DNA of 64,000 bases, from positions 12,701,045 to 12,765,044 of the forward strand of contig NC_044925.1 in assembly GCF_003576645.1 (NCBI RefSeq), in the 5' to 3' direction. The notes beneath the pieces were generated by a model. That model saw nothing but the letters and a program-made list of their open reading frames with translations. It was not told where the DNA came from and made no database searches. How positions within the stretch are numbered: position 1 is the first letter of the stretch; the number at the start of each line of letters is the position of its first letter. Below are positions 33,993 through 45,913 of the stretch, piece after piece. The translations under genes were made by a program, and so were the position numbers. Source of the DNA: Ipomoea triloba (taxonomy: Eukaryota; Streptophyta; Magnoliopsida; Solanales; Convolvulaceae).

Positions 33993-34805
33993 TTGTATGG
34001 AACACCAAGAAAGTCACATATTCCTGTTTGCAGTACACCCAATACAATGTGTGCATCTGCCTGTCGATTTCAAATCAAACTAATACATGTCGTAGTCACT
34101 GGTGAGTTTATTATATTATTACTTTATAATGTAAAAATTCAATAATTAACCATCATTTATATTCATATTTACATCCAATACCATCAACAAACTATAAGTA
34201 TATATGCAAATCCAAGTAAAATTATAATTTACATGAAACATTAATCAATTCTCATAAATAATCACGATAATGTCAAAGATTATGATTTACAAATTTCATT
34301 TGTTTCGATCCTAAGATATAAAATTGACTATCATAGTAACAAAAAGTAATTAGCGTTCAACATGACAATAATCTCAATTCTAAAATCAAATACTAACTCA
34401 TATTTTAAGGTTATTTTTTTTATTCGCATATTTCAAAAAATATTTTTAATAGGTGTTTTTATTAATTGTATCTTCAGTTATAAATATCAAACGTCATTAT
34501 ATAATCAAACTTATAAATCAACATAGGTCTTTCATAAAAAAAAAAAGCTTTATTTAATAATAGTAACACATCTTATCATCTTAACATAACAATAATCATT
34601 ATAATATACAGACAGTGCATCGCACGGGTATCATGATAGTAATAAGAACAAAGGTTGTTTGTTGGTGAATCATGAATGTTTATTTGGGTGTGTAGCTTGA
34701 GCATTACTGAGTTTGGTTGTGTAACTTAACTAGATGTTCTGCAACTAGAGAAAAGTGGAAGAACCTATTAAAATTAATTTCAAACGATTCTAGGCTTCTT
34801 ATTTC

Positions 34806-34848
34806 GCGCAATCCTTAAGGTCACCGGCTCGCATCCGGCAGGTCAGAT
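34806..34848 (+). pseudogene. tRNA-Tyr 3' half
   Basis: AATCCTTAAGGTCACCGG followed by a T loop CTCGCAT and GGTCAGA. The 5' half is absent. Confidence 0.7.
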
Positions 34849-34910
34849 TATTAATGTTTTGTTTGATTAAGCTTTGCTTTGTTTTCCTATAAAGAGGTTA
34901 AAGGAAAAAA

Positions 34911-34982
34911 CGCCGTTGCCGGGGATCGAACCCAAGTCTCCCACGTGACAGGCGGGGATACTCACCACTATACTACAACGAC
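34911..34982 (-). tRNA. tRNA-Asp(GTC)
   Basis: Only wobble changes: T49-G65, T50-G64 and G30-T40. Boxes and T4 stop intact. A weaker T stem, but structurally plausible. Confidence 0.74.
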
Positions 34983-35559
34983 TTGTACGGCACACCAAGA
35001 AAGTCACATATTCCTGTTTCCAGTAGACCCAATACAATGTGTGCGTTTGGCTGTCGATTTCAAATCAAACTAATACATGTCGTAGTCACTGCTGAGTTTA
35101 TTATATTATTACTTTATAATGTAAAAATTCAATAATTAACCATCATTTATATTCATATTTACATCCAATACCATCAACAAACTACAATTATACATACAAA
35201 TCCATGTAAAATTATAATTTTCAAGAAACATTAATCAATTCTCATGAATAATCACGATAATGTCAACGATTATGATTTACAAATTTCAATTGTTTCGATC
35301 TTGAGATATAAAATTGACTACCATAGCTACTAAAAGTAATTAGCGTTCAACATGACATTAATCTCAATTCTAAATCAAATATTAACTCATATTTTTAAGA
35401 TTATTTTTTGTATTCACATATTTCAAAAAATATTTTTAGTAGGTGTTTTTGTTAATTGTATCTTCAGTTATAAATATCAAACGTCATTATATAATCAAAC
35501 TTATAAATCAACATAGGTCTTTCATAAAAAAAAAAAGCTTTATTTAATAATAGTAACAC

Positions 35560-35880
35560 ATCTTATCATAAAAAAAAAGCTTTATTTAATAATAGTAACA
35601 CATCTTATCATCTTAACATAACAATAATCATTATAATATATAGACAGTGCCATCTTAACATAACAATAATCATTATAATATATAGACAGTGCATCGCACG
35701 GGTATCATGATAGTAATAATAACAAAGGTTGTTTGTTGGTGAATCATAAAAAAAAAGCTTTATTTAATAATAGTAACACATCTTATCATCTTAACATAAC
35801 AATAATCATTATAATATATAGACAGTGCATCGCACGGGTATCATGATAGTAATAATAACAAAGGTTGTTTGTTGGTGAAT
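35560..35880. repeat. Nested duplication of poly-A and hairpin blocks
   Basis: The block CATAAAAAAAAGCTTTATTT to the GC hairpin occurs two to three times in overlapping order. The hairpin 5' strand here reads CAGTGC, with one pair lost. Confidence 0.85.
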
Positions 35881-36021
35881 CATGAATGTTTATTTGGGTG
35901 TGTAGCTTGAGCATTAGTGAGTTTGGTAGTGTAACTTAACTAGATGTTCTGCAAGTAGAGAAAAGAGGAAGAACTTATTAAAATTAAATAAGAGACTACT
36001 CAATGAAAGCTATTATTAGCA

Positions 36022-36114
36022 CCGACTTTAGCTTAGTTGGTAAAGAAGAGGATTGTAGTTGGAGTAATTTGAGTTCAAATCCTTAGGTCATTGGTTTGAA
36101 TCCGGCAGGTCGGA
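36022..36114 (+). pseudogene. tRNA-Tyr(GTA) pseudogene with intron
   Basis: Acceptor CCGACTT/AGGTCGG, D arm altered (TAGCTTAGTTGGTAAAGAAG), GTA anticodon, intron, and T loop TTTGAAT. A and B boxes are both impaired. Confidence 0.78.
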
Positions 36115-36212
36115 TTACAAATGTTTTGTTTAATTAAGCTCTGCTTTGTTTTCCTATGTTTTGTTTAATTAAGCTCTGCTTTGTTTTCCTATAAAGAGCT
36201 TAAAGGAAAAGA

Positions 36213-36284
36213 CGCCGTTGCCGGGGATCAAACCCGGGTCTCTCGCGTGAGAGGCGAGGATACTCACCACTATACTACAACGAC
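36213..36284 (-). pseudogene. tRNA-Asp with CTC anticodon
   Basis: G34 to C makes the anticodon CTC (Glu type) on a perfectly paired stem (compensated T28-A42). C56 to T breaks the B box and the G19-C56 contact, so expression is doubtful. Confidence 0.75.
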
Positions 36285-37121
36285 TTGTGCGACACACCAA
36301 GAAAGGCACATATTCCTGTTTCCAGTAGACCCAATACAATGTGTGCGTGTGGCTGTCAATTTCAAGTCAAACTAATACATGTCGTAGTCACTGCTGAGTT
36401 TATTATATTATTACTTTATAATGTGAAAATTCAATAATTAACCATCATTTATATTCATATTTACATCCAATACCATCAACAAACTACAAGTACATGAAAC
36501 GTTAATCGAATATCATGAATAGTCACGATAATGCAAAAATTATGATATACAAATTTCATTTGTTTCGATCTTGAGATATAAAATTGACTACCATAGCTAC
36601 AAAAAGTAATTAGCGTTCAACATGACATTAATCTCAATTCTAAAATCAAATATTAACTCATATGTTTAAGGTAATCTTTTGTATTCACATATTTCAAAAA
36701 ATATTTTTAGTAGGTGTTTTATTTAATTGTATCTTCAGTTATATATATCAAATGTCATTATATAATCAAACTTATAAATCAACATAGGTCTTTCATAAAA
36801 AAAAAAAAAGCTTTATTTTATAATAGTAACACATCTTAGCATCTTAACATAACAATAATCATTATAATATATATACCGTGCATCGCACGGGTTTCATGAT
36901 AGTAATAATAACAAAGGTTGTTTGTTGGTGAATCATGAATGTTTATTTGGGTGTGTAGCTTGAGCATTACAGAGTTTGGTAATGTAACTTAACTAGATGT
37001 CCTGGAAGTAGCGAAAAGTGGAAGAACCTATTAAAATTAACTTCAAACGATTTTGAGATTCTTATTTCGCTTTAATCCATATGCACTAAGAGACTACTCA
37101 ATGAAAGCTATTATTAGCACC

Positions 37122-37167
37122 GTGAGTTGAAATCCTTAGGTCGTTGGTTCAAATCCGGCATGTCAGA
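37122..37167 (+). pseudogene. tRNA-Tyr remnant
   Basis: CACCG of the 5' end is joined to the intron end and 3' half. The T loop reads TTCAAAT and the acceptor ATGTCAGA. Confidence 0.7.
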
Positions 37168-37230
37168 TTACTAATGTTTTGTTTGAATAAGATTTGCTTC
37201 ATTTTCCTATAAAGAGCTTAAAGGAAAAGA

Positions 37231-37302
37231 CGCCGTTGCCAGGGATCGAACCCGGGTCTCCCGTGTGACAGGCGGGGATACTCACCACTATACTACAATG
37301 AT
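37231..37302 (-). pseudogene. Degenerate tRNA-Asp(GTC)
   Basis: A1-C72, A4-C69 and C31-A39 mismatches. All are single transitions from consensus. Confidence 0.75.
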
Positions 37303-38246
37303 TTGTGCAACACACCAAGAAAGTCAAATATTCCTGTTTCCAGTAGACCCAATACAATGTGTGCGTGTGGCTGTCAATTTCAAGTCAAACTAATACATGT
37401 CGTAGTCACTGCTGAGTTTATTATATTATTACTTTATAATGTGAAAATTCAATAATTAACCATCATTTATATTCATATTTACATCCTATACCATCAACAA
37501 ACTACAAGTACATATAAAAATCCAAGTAAAATTATAATTTACATGAAACGTTAATCGAATCTCATGAATAGTCACGATAATGCGAAAATTATGATATACA
37601 AATTTCATTTGTTTCGATCTTGAGATATAAAATTGACTACCATAGCTACAAAAAGTAATTAGCGTTCAACATGACATTAATCTCAATTCTAAAATCAAAT
37701 ATTAACTCATATTATTAAGGTAATTTTTTGTATTCACATATTTCAAAAAATATTTTTAGTAGGTGTTTTTGTTAATTGTATCTTCAGTTATAAATATCAA
37801 ATGTCATTGTATAATCAAACTTATAAATCAACATAGGTCTTTCATAAAAAAAAAAAAAGCTTTATTTTATAATAGTAACACATCTTAGCATCTTAACATA
37901 ACAATAATCATTATAATATATAGACCGTGCATTGCACGGGTTTCATGATAGTAATAATAACAAAGGTTGTTTGTTGGTGAATCATGAATGTTTATTTGGG
38001 TGTGTAGCTTGAGCATTACGGAGTTTGGTAGTGTAACTTAACTAGATGTCGTGCAAGTAGCGAAAAGTGGAAGAACCTATTAAAATTAACTTCAAACGAT
38101 TTTGAGATTCTTATTTCGCTTTAATCCATATGCACTAAGAGACTACTCAATGAAAGCTATTATTAGCACCCCGGCAGGTCGGATTACTAATGTTTTGTTT
38201 GATTAAGCTTTGCTTTGTTTTCCTATAAAGAGCTTAAAGGAAAAGA

Positions 38247-38318
38247 CGTCGTTGCCGGGGATCGAACCCGGGTCTCTCGCGTGACAGGCGGGGATACTCA
38301 CCACTATACTACAACGAC
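38247..38318 (-). tRNA. tRNA-Asp(GTC)
   Basis: G71 to A turns the T2-G71 wobble into a T2-A71 pair. C28-A42 is mismatched. Otherwise consensus. Confidence 0.76.
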
Positions 38319-38513
38319 ATGTGCGGCACACTAAGAAAGTAACATATTCCTGTTTCCAGTAGACCCAATACAATGTGTGCGTGTGGAGTAATTTGAGTTG
38401 ACCCAATACAATGTGTGCGTGTGGAGTAATTTGAGTTGAAATCCTTAGGTCGTTGGTTCAAATCTGGCAGGTCAGATTACTAATGTTTTGTTTGAATAAG
38501 ATTTGCTTCGTTT

Positions 38514-38623
38514 TCCTATAAAGAGCTTAAAGGAAAAGACGCCGTTGCCGGGTTTTCCTATAAAGAGCTTAAAGGAAAAGACGCCGTTGCCGGGGATCGA
38601 AATAAAGAGCTTAAAGGAAAAGA
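38514..38623 (-). pseudogene. Two stacked tRNA-Asp 3'-end fragments
   Basis: The terminator block plus the first 12-20 bases of the tRNA-Asp 3' end (GCCGTTGCCGGG; GCCGTTGCCGGGGATCGAA) is repeated twice before the full copy at 38624. Breakpoints lie inside the T arm. Confidence 0.85.
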
Positions 38624-38695
38624 CGCCGTTGCCGGGGATCGAACCCGGGTCTCCCGCGTGACAGGCGGGGATACTCACCACTATACTACAACGAC
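38624..38695 (-). tRNA. tRNA-Asp(GTC), consensus
   Basis: Identical to the array consensus with all stems paired. Its 5' flank leads into the 42/97-bp secondary repeat, so the usual TATA-like upstream sequence is partly kept (CATATT) within repeated copies. Confidence 0.93.
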
Positions 38696-38697
38696 TT

Positions 38698-39345
38698 GGG
38701 CGGCACACCAAGAAAGGCACATATTCCTGTTTCCCGTAGACGCGGCACACCAAGAAAGGCACATATTCCTGTTTCCCGTAGACCCGGCACACCAAGAAAG
38801 GCACATATTCCTGTTTCCCGTAGACCCATACAATGTGTGCGTGTGGAGTAATTTGAGTTGACCCAATATAATGTGTGCGTGCGGCACACCAAGAAAGGCA
38901 CATATTCCTGTTTCCCGTAGACGCGGCACACCAAGAAAGGCACATATTCCTGTTTCCCGTAGACCCGGCACACCAAGAAAGGCACATATTCCTGTTTCCC
39001 GTAGACCCATACAATGTGTGCGTGTGGAGTAATTTGAGTTGACCCAATATAATGTGTGCGTGCGGCACACCAAGAAAGGCACATATTCCTGTTTCCCGTA
39101 GACCCATACAATGTGTGCGTGTGGAGTAATTTGAGTTGACCCAATATAATGTGTGCGTGCGGCACACCAAGAAAGGCACATATTCCTGTTTCCCGTAGAC
39201 CCATACAATGTGTGCGTGTGGAGTAATTTGAGTTGACCCAATATAATGTGTGCGTGCGGCACACCAAGAAAGGCACATATTCCTGTTTCCCGTAGACCCA
39301 TACAATGTGTGCGTGTGGAGTAATTTGAGTTGACCCAATATAATG
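38698..39345. repeat. Secondary 42-bp and 97-bp tandem repeats of tRNA-Asp 5' flank
   Basis: Copies of the tRNA-Asp upstream flank (GGCACACCAAGAAAGGCACA to TTCCCGTAGAC), 42 bp apart in clusters of three. These are joined with a block CAATGTGTGCGTG...AGTTGACCC to form a 97-bp unit (starts near 39062, 39159 and 39256). Long open frames on the - strand come only from this periodicity. Confidence 0.88.
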
Positions 39346-39445
39346 TGTGCGTGTGGAGTAATTTGATTTGAAATCATTAGGTCGTTGGTTCAAATCCGGC
39401 ATGTCAGATTACTAATGTTTTGTTTGAATAAGATTTGCTTCGTTT

Positions 39446-39446
39446 N
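39446..39446. other. Assembly gap (single N)
   Basis: The roughly 145 bp before the N recur identically, as far as I can see, about 340 bp later (39641-39784), so the two sides probably overlap. Confidence 0.92.
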
Positions 39447-39519
39447 GCAGGCCGGATTACTAATGTTTTGTTTGATTAAGCTTTGCTTTGTTTTCCTATA
39501 AAGAGCTTAAAGGAAAAGA

Positions 39520-39591
39520 CGCCGTTGCCGGGGATCGAACCCGGGTCTCCCGCGTGACAGGCGGGGATACTCACCACTATACTACAACGAC
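39520..39591 (-). tRNA. tRNA-Asp(GTC), consensus
   Basis: Identical to consensus. It may be the same gene as 38624 if the N at 39446 hides an overlap, since both have the unusual flank ACTTGGGCGGC. Confidence 0.9.
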
Positions 39592-39811
39592 TTGGGCGGC
39601 ACACCAAGAAAGGCACATATTCCTGTTTCCCGTAGACCCATACAATGTGTGCGTGTGGAGTAATTTGAGTTGACCCAATATAATGTGTGCGTGTGGAGTA
39701 ATTTGATTTGAAATCATTAGGTCGTTGGTTCAAATCCGGCATGTCAGATTACTAATGTTTTGTTTGAATAAGATTTGCTTCGTTTTCCTATAAAGAGCTT
39801 AAAGGAAACGA

Positions 39812-39883
39812 CGCCGTTACCGGGGATCGAACCCGGGTCTCCCGCGTGACAGGCGAGGATACTCACCACTATACTACAACGAC
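39812..39883 (-). tRNA. tRNA-Asp(GTC), weak terminator
   Basis: G7-T66 and T28-G42 wobbles only. The Pol III stop is cut to three T (GTCGTTTCC on the - strand), so readthrough is likely. Confidence 0.8.
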
Positions 39884-40102
39884 TTGTGCAACACACAAGA
39901 AAGTAACATATTCCTGTTTCCCGTAGACCCATACAATGTGTGCGTGTGGAGTAATTTGAGTTGACCCAATATAATGTGTGCGTGTGGAGTAATTTGATTT
40001 GAAATCATTAGGTCGTTGGTTCAAATCCGGCATGTCAGATTACTAATGTTTTGTTTGAATAAGATTTGCTTCGTTTTCCTATAAAGAGCTTAAAGGAAAA
40101 GA

Positions 40103-40174
40103 CGCCGTTACCGGGGATCGAACCCGGGTCTCCCGCGTGACAGGCGGGGATACTCACCACTATACTACAACGAC
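40103..40174 (-). tRNA. tRNA-Asp(GTC)
   Basis: Consensus except G7-T66 wobble. It lies only about 290 bp from the previous copy, the tightest spacing in the array. Confidence 0.86.
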
Positions 40175-40334
40175 TTGTGCGGCACACCAAGAAAGTCACA
40201 TATTCCTGTTTCCAGTAGACCCAATACAATGTGTGCGTGTGGCTGTCGATTTCAAATCAAACTAATACATGTCGTAATCACTATTGAGTTTATTATATTA
40301 TTACTTTATAATGTAAAAATTCAATAATTAACAA

Positions 40335-40775
40335 TCATTTATTTACTTTATAATGTAAAAATTCAATAATTAACAATCATTTATATTAATATTTACATCC
40401 AATACCATCAACAAACTACAAGTATTCATAATATTTACATTCAATACCATCAACAAACTACAAGTATTCATACAAATCCAAGTAAAATCCATCAACAAAC
40501 TACAAGTATTCATACAAATCCAAGTAAAATTATAATTTACAAGAAACATTAATCAATTCTCATGAATAATCACGATAATGTCAAAAATTTTGATTTACAA
40601 ATTTAATTTGTTTCGATCTTGAGATATAATTTTGATTTACAAATTTAATTTGTTTCGATCTTGAGATATAAAATTGATTTACAAATTTAATTTGTTTCGA
40701 TCTTGAGATATAAAATTGATTACCATAGCTAATTTGTTTCGATCTTGAGATATAAAATTGATTACCATAGCTACA
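40335..40775. repeat. Stuttered spacer duplications
   Basis: Successive two- to four-fold direct duplications of adjacent spacer blocks (ACTTTATAATGTAAAAATTC; ACCATCAACAAACTACAAGT; TTTGTTTCGATCTTGAGATA). Confidence 0.85.
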
Positions 40776-41329
40776 AAAAGTAATTAGCGTTCAACATGAC
40801 ATTAATCTCAATTCTAAAATCAAATATGAACTCATATTTTTAAGGTTATTTTTTGTATTCACATATTTCAAAAATATTTTTAATAGGTGTTTTTATTAAT
40901 TGTATCTTCAGTTATAAATATCAAATGTCAATATATAATCAAACTTATAAATCAACATAGGTCTTTCATGAAAAAAAGCTTTATTTAATAATAGTAACAC
41001 ATCTTAGCATCTTAACATAACAATAATCATAATAATATATAGACCGTGCATCGCACGGGTTTCATTATAGTAATAATAACAAAGGTTGTTTGTTGGTGAA
41101 TCATGAATATAGTAATAATAACAAAGGTTGTTTGTTGGTGAATCATGAATGTTTATTTGGGTGTGTAGCTTGAGCATTACGGAGTTTGGTAGTGTAACTT
41201 AACTAAATGTCCTGCAAGTAGAGAAAAGTGGAAGACCCTATTAAAATTAACTTCAAACGATTCTGGGCTTCTTATTTCGCTTTAAAATATATACACTAAG
41301 AGACTACTCAATGAAAGCTATTATTAGCA

Positions 41330-41414
41330 CCGACTTTAGCTCAGTCGAAGGACTATAGTTGGAGTAATTTGAGTTGAAATCCTTAGGTCACTGGTTTGAA
41401 TCCGGCAGGTCGGA
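41330..41414 (+). pseudogene. tRNA-Tyr pseudogene, D arm deleted
   Basis: CCGACTTTAGCTCAGTC runs directly into GAAGGACTATAG, so the D stem is incomplete and the anticodon reads ATA. Intron, CCTTAGG and TTTGAATCC follow. Confidence 0.75.
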
Positions 41415-41477
41415 TTACTAATGTTTTGTTTGATTATGCTTTGCTTTGTTTTCCTATAAAGAGCTTAAAGGAAAAGA

Positions 41478-41549
41478 CGCAGTTGCCGGGGATCGAACCC
41501 GGGTCTCCCGCGTGACAGGCGGGGATACTCACCACTATACTACAACGAC
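41478..41549 (-). tRNA. tRNA-Asp(GTC), one acceptor mismatch
   Basis: G70 to T gives C3-T70. Otherwise consensus with an intact stop. Confidence 0.72.
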
Positions 41550-42369
41550 TTGTGCAGCACACCAAGAAAGTCACATATTCCTGTTTCCAGTAGACCCAAT
41601 ACAATGTGTGCGTGTGGCTGTCGATTTCAAATCAAACTAATACATGTCGTAGTCACTGCTGAGTTTATTATATTATTACTTTATAATGTAAAAATTCAAT
41701 AATTAACCATCATTTATATTCATATTTACATCTAATACCATCAACAAACTACAAGTACATATAAAAATCCAAGTAAAATTATAATTTACAAGAAACGTTA
41801 ATCAATTCTCATGAATAATCACGATAATGTCAAAATTATGATATACAAATTTCATTTGTTTCGATCTTGAGATATAAAATTGACTACCATAGCTACAAAA
41901 AGTAATTAGCGTTCAACATGACATTAACCGTAATTCTTAAATCAAATATTAACTCATACTTTTAAGGTTATTTTTTGTATTCACATATTTCAAAAAATAT
42001 TTTTAGTAGGTGTTTTTGTTAATTGTATCTTTAGTTATAAATATCAAATGTCATTATATAATCAAACTTATAAATCAACATAGGTCTTTCATAAAAAAAG
42101 CTTTATTTAATAATAGTAACACATCTTAGCATATTAACATAACAATAATCATTATAATATATAGACCGTGCATCGCACGGGTATCATGATATTAATAATA
42201 ACAAAGGTTGTTTGTTGGTGAATCATGAATGTTTATTTGGGTGTGTAGCTTGAGCATTACTGAGTTTGGTAGTGTAACTTAACTAGATGTCCTGCAAATA
42301 GAGAAGTGTGGAAGAACCTATTAAAATTAACTTCAAACGATTCTGGGCTTCGAGACTACTCAATGAAAG

Positions 42370-42505
42370 CTTATATTAACACCGACTTTAGCTCAGTTTG
42401 TAGAGCGAAGGAGGACTGTAGTTGGAGTCCCGATTCTGGGCTTCGAGACTACTCAATGAAAGCTTTTATTAACACCGACTTTAGCTCAGTTTTTAAAGCG
42501 GAGCA
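42370..42505 (+). pseudogene. Duplicated tRNA-Tyr 5' half
   Basis: Two copies of leader plus CCGACTTTAGCTCAGTTT. The first keeps GGACTGTAGTTGG and the second decays at TTTTTAAAGCGG. There is no T arm. Confidence 0.72.
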
Positions 42506-42577
42506 GTTGGAATCCTTAGGTTGTTATCCTTAGGTTGTTGGTTCCTGCATTTCCTATAAAGAGCTTAAAGGAAAAGA

Positions 42578-42649
42578 CGCCATTGCCGGGGATCGAACCC
42601 GGGTCTCCCGCGTGACAGGCGGGGATACTCACCACTATACTACAACGAC
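42578..42649 (-). tRNA. tRNA-Asp(GTC)
   Basis: A single change, C69 to T (G4-T69 wobble). Confidence 0.86.
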
Positions 42650-43433
42650 TTGTGCGGCACACCAAGAAAGTCACATATTCCTGTTTCCAGTAGACCCAAT
42701 ACAATGTGTGCGTGTGGCTGTCGATTTCAAATCAAACTAATACATGTCGTAATTACTATTGAGTTTATTATATTGTTACTTTATAATGTAAAAATTCAAT
42801 AATTAACAATCATTTATATTAATATTTACATCCAATACCATCAACAAACTACAAGTATTCATACAAATCCAAGTAAAATTATAATTTACAAGAAACATTA
42901 ATCAATTCTCATGAATAATCACGATAATGTCAAAGATTTTGATTTACAAATTTCATTTGTTTCGATCTTGAGATATAAAATTGATTACCATAGCTACAAA
43001 AAGTAATTAGCGTTCAACATGACATTAATCTCAATTCTAAAATCAAATATTAACTCATATTTTTAAGGTTATTTTTTGTATTCACATATTTCAAAAAATA
43101 TTTTTAATAGGTGTTTTTATTAATTGTATCTTCAGTTATAAATAGCAAATGTCATTATATAATCAAAGTTATAAATCAACATAGGGCTTTCATAAAAAAA
43201 AACCTTTATTTAATAATAGTAACACATCTTAGCATCTTTACATAACAATAATCATTATAATATATAGACCGTGTATCGCACGGGTATCATGATATTAATA
43301 ATAACAAAGGTTGTTTGTTGATGAATCATGAATGTTTATTTGGGTGTGTAGCTTGAGCATTACGGAGTTTGGTAGTGTAACTTAACTAGATGTCCTGCAA
43401 GTAGAGAAAAGTGGAAGAACCTATTAAAATTAA

Positions 43434-43525
43434 CTTTAGCTCAGTTGGTAGAGCCGAGGAATGTAGCTGGAGTAATTTCAGTTGAAATCATCCTTAGGTC
43501 GCTGGTTCGAATTCGGCAGGTCGGA
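43434..43525 (+). pseudogene. tRNA-Tyr(GTA) without acceptor 5' strand
   Basis: The spacer (ATTAAC) is fused to TTTAGCTCAGTTGGTAGAGC; GTA, a slightly longer intron, and a T loop TTCGAAT follow. The acceptor 5' strand is gone, but A- and B-box sequences remain. Confidence 0.78.
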
Positions 43526-43559
43526 TTACTAATGTTTTGTTTGATTTATCTTTGCTTTG

Positions 43560-43745
43560 TTTTCCTATAAAGAAATCATCCTTAGGTCGATCTTTGCTTT
43601 GTTTTCCTATAAAGAAATCATCCTTAGGTCGGATTACTATTTGTTTTCCTATAAAGAAATCATCCTTAGGTCGGATTACTAATGTTTTGTTTGATTAATC
43701 TTTGCTTTGTTTTCCTATAAAGAAATCATCCTTAGGGAATTCGGC
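43560..43745. repeat. Repeated linker block before tRNA-Asp
   Basis: About four copies of TTTGCTTTGTTTTCCTATAA plus AGAAATCATCCTTAGG. They fuse the inter-tRNA linker to the tRNA-Tyr 3' anticodon strand. Confidence 0.82.
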
Positions 43746-43816
43746 AGGTCGGATTACTAATGTTTTGTTTGATTAATCTTTGCTTTGTTTTCCTATAAAG
43801 AGCTTAAAGGAAATGA

Positions 43817-43888
43817 CGCCGTTGCTGGGGATCGAACCCGGGTCTCCCGCGTGACAGGCGGGGATACTCACCACTATACTACAACAAC
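43817..43888 (-). tRNA. tRNA-Asp(GTC), weak terminator
   Basis: C50-A64 mismatch and T3-G70 wobble. The stop is cut to three T (GTCATTTCC). Confidence 0.66.
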
Positions 43889-44842
43889 TTGTGCGGCACA
43901 CCAAGAAAGTCACATATTCCTGTTTCCAGTAGACCCAATACAATGTGTGCGTGTGGCTGTCGATTTCAAATCAAACTAATACATGTCGTAATCACTGTTG
44001 AGTTTATTATATTATTACATTATAATGTAAAAATTCAATAATTAACAATCATTTATATTCATATTTACATCCAATACCATCAACAAACTACAAGTATTCA
44101 TACAAATCCAAGTAAAATTATAATTTACAAGAAACATTAATCAATTCTCATGAATAATCACGATAATGTCAAAGATTTTGATTTACAAATTTAATTTGTT
44201 TCGATCTTGAGATATAAAATTGATTACCATAGCTACAAAAAGTAATTAGCGTTCAACATGACATTAATCTCAATTCAAAAATCAAATATTAACTCATATT
44301 TTTAAGGTTATTTTTTGTATTCACATATTTCAAAAAAATATTTTTAATAGGTGTTTTTTTTAATTGTATCTTCTGTTATAAATATCAAATGTCAATATAT
44401 AATCAAACTTATAAATCAACATAGGTCCTTCATAAAACAAAAAAGCATTATTTAATAATAGTAACACATCTTAGCATCTTTACATAACAATAATCATTAT
44501 AATATATAGACCGTGCATCGCACGGGTATCATAATATTAATAATAACAAAGGTTGTTTGTTGGTGAATCATGAATGTTTATTTGGGTGTGTAGCTTGAGC
44601 ATTACGGAGTTTAGTAGTCTAACTTAACTAGATGTCCTGCAAGTAGAGAAAAGTGGAAGAACCTATTAAAATTAACTTTGTGCTTCTTATTTCGCTTTAA
44701 TCCATATGCACTAAGAGTAATTTGAGTTGAAATCCTTATGTCGTTGGTTTGAATCCGGCAGCAGGTCGAATTACTAATGTTTTGTTTGATTAAGCTTTGC
44801 TTTGTTTTCTTTGTTTTCCTATAAAGAGCTTAAAGGAAAAAA

Positions 44843-44914
44843 TGCCGTTGCCAGAGATCAAACTCGGGTCTCCCACGTGACAGGCGGGGATACTCACCAC
44901 TATACTACAACGAC
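44843..44914 (-). pseudogene. Degenerate tRNA-Asp(GTC)
   Basis: C56 to T in the B box, A52-C62 mismatch, wobbles G51-T63, G53-T61 and G30-T40. Discriminator A. Confidence 0.75.
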
Positions 44915-45841
44915 TTGTGCGACAAACCAAGAAAGTCACATATTCCTGTTTCCAGTAGACCCAATACAATGTGTGTGTGTGGCTGTCGATTTCAAATCAA
45001 ACTAATACATGTCGTAGTCACTGCTGAGTTTATTATATTATTACTTTATAATGTAAAAATTCAATCATTAACCATCATTTATATTCATATTTACATCCAA
45101 TACCATCAACAAACTACAATTATACATACAAATCCAAGTAAAATTATAATTTACAAGAAACATTAATCAATTCTCATGAATAATCACGATAATGTCAAAG
45201 ATTTTGATTTACAAATTTCATTTGTTTCGATCTTGAGATATAAAATTGATTACCATAGCTACAAAAAGTAATTAGCGTTCAACATGACATTAATCTCAAT
45301 TCTAAAATCAAATATTAACTCATATTCTTAAGGTTATTTTTTGTATTCACATATTTCAAAAAATATTTTTAATAGGTGTTTTTTTTAATTGTATCTTCAG
45401 TTATAAATATCAAATGTCATTATATAATCAAACTTATAAATCAACATAGGTCTTTCATAAAAAAAAACCTTTATTTAATAATAGTAACACATCTTAGCAT
45501 CTTTACATAACAATAATCATTATAATATATAGACCGTGTATCGCACGGGTATCATGATATTAATAATAACAAAGGTTGTTTGTTGATGAATCATGAATGT
45601 TTATTTGGGTGTGTAGCTTGAGCATTACGGAGTTTGGTAGTCTAACTTAACTAGATGAACTGCAAGTAGAGAAAAGTGGAAGAACCTATTAAAATTAACT
45701 TCGCATTAATCCATATGCACTAAGAGTAATTTGAGTTGAAATCCTTAGGTCGTTGGTTTGAATCCGGCAGCAGGTCGGATTACTAATGTTTTGTTTGATT
45801 AAGCTTTGCTTTGTTTTCCTATAAAAGCTTAAAGGAAAAGA

Positions 45842-45913
45842 CGCCGTTGCCGGGGATCGAATCCGGGTCTCACGCGTGATAAGCGGGGATACTCACCACT
45901 ATACTACAACGAC
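45842..45913 (-). pseudogene. tRNA-Asp with ATC anticodon
   Basis: G34 to A (anticodon ATC) and C32 to T. C28-T42 and A53-C61 mismatches. Confidence 0.72.

Noticed and set aside
38472..39402. Long - strand frames (206-301 codons) with THTLYW/GNRNMC-type repeats
   Set aside because: They arise from the 42/97-bp tandem repeat lacking stops in three frames, in a block that includes possible assembly errors.
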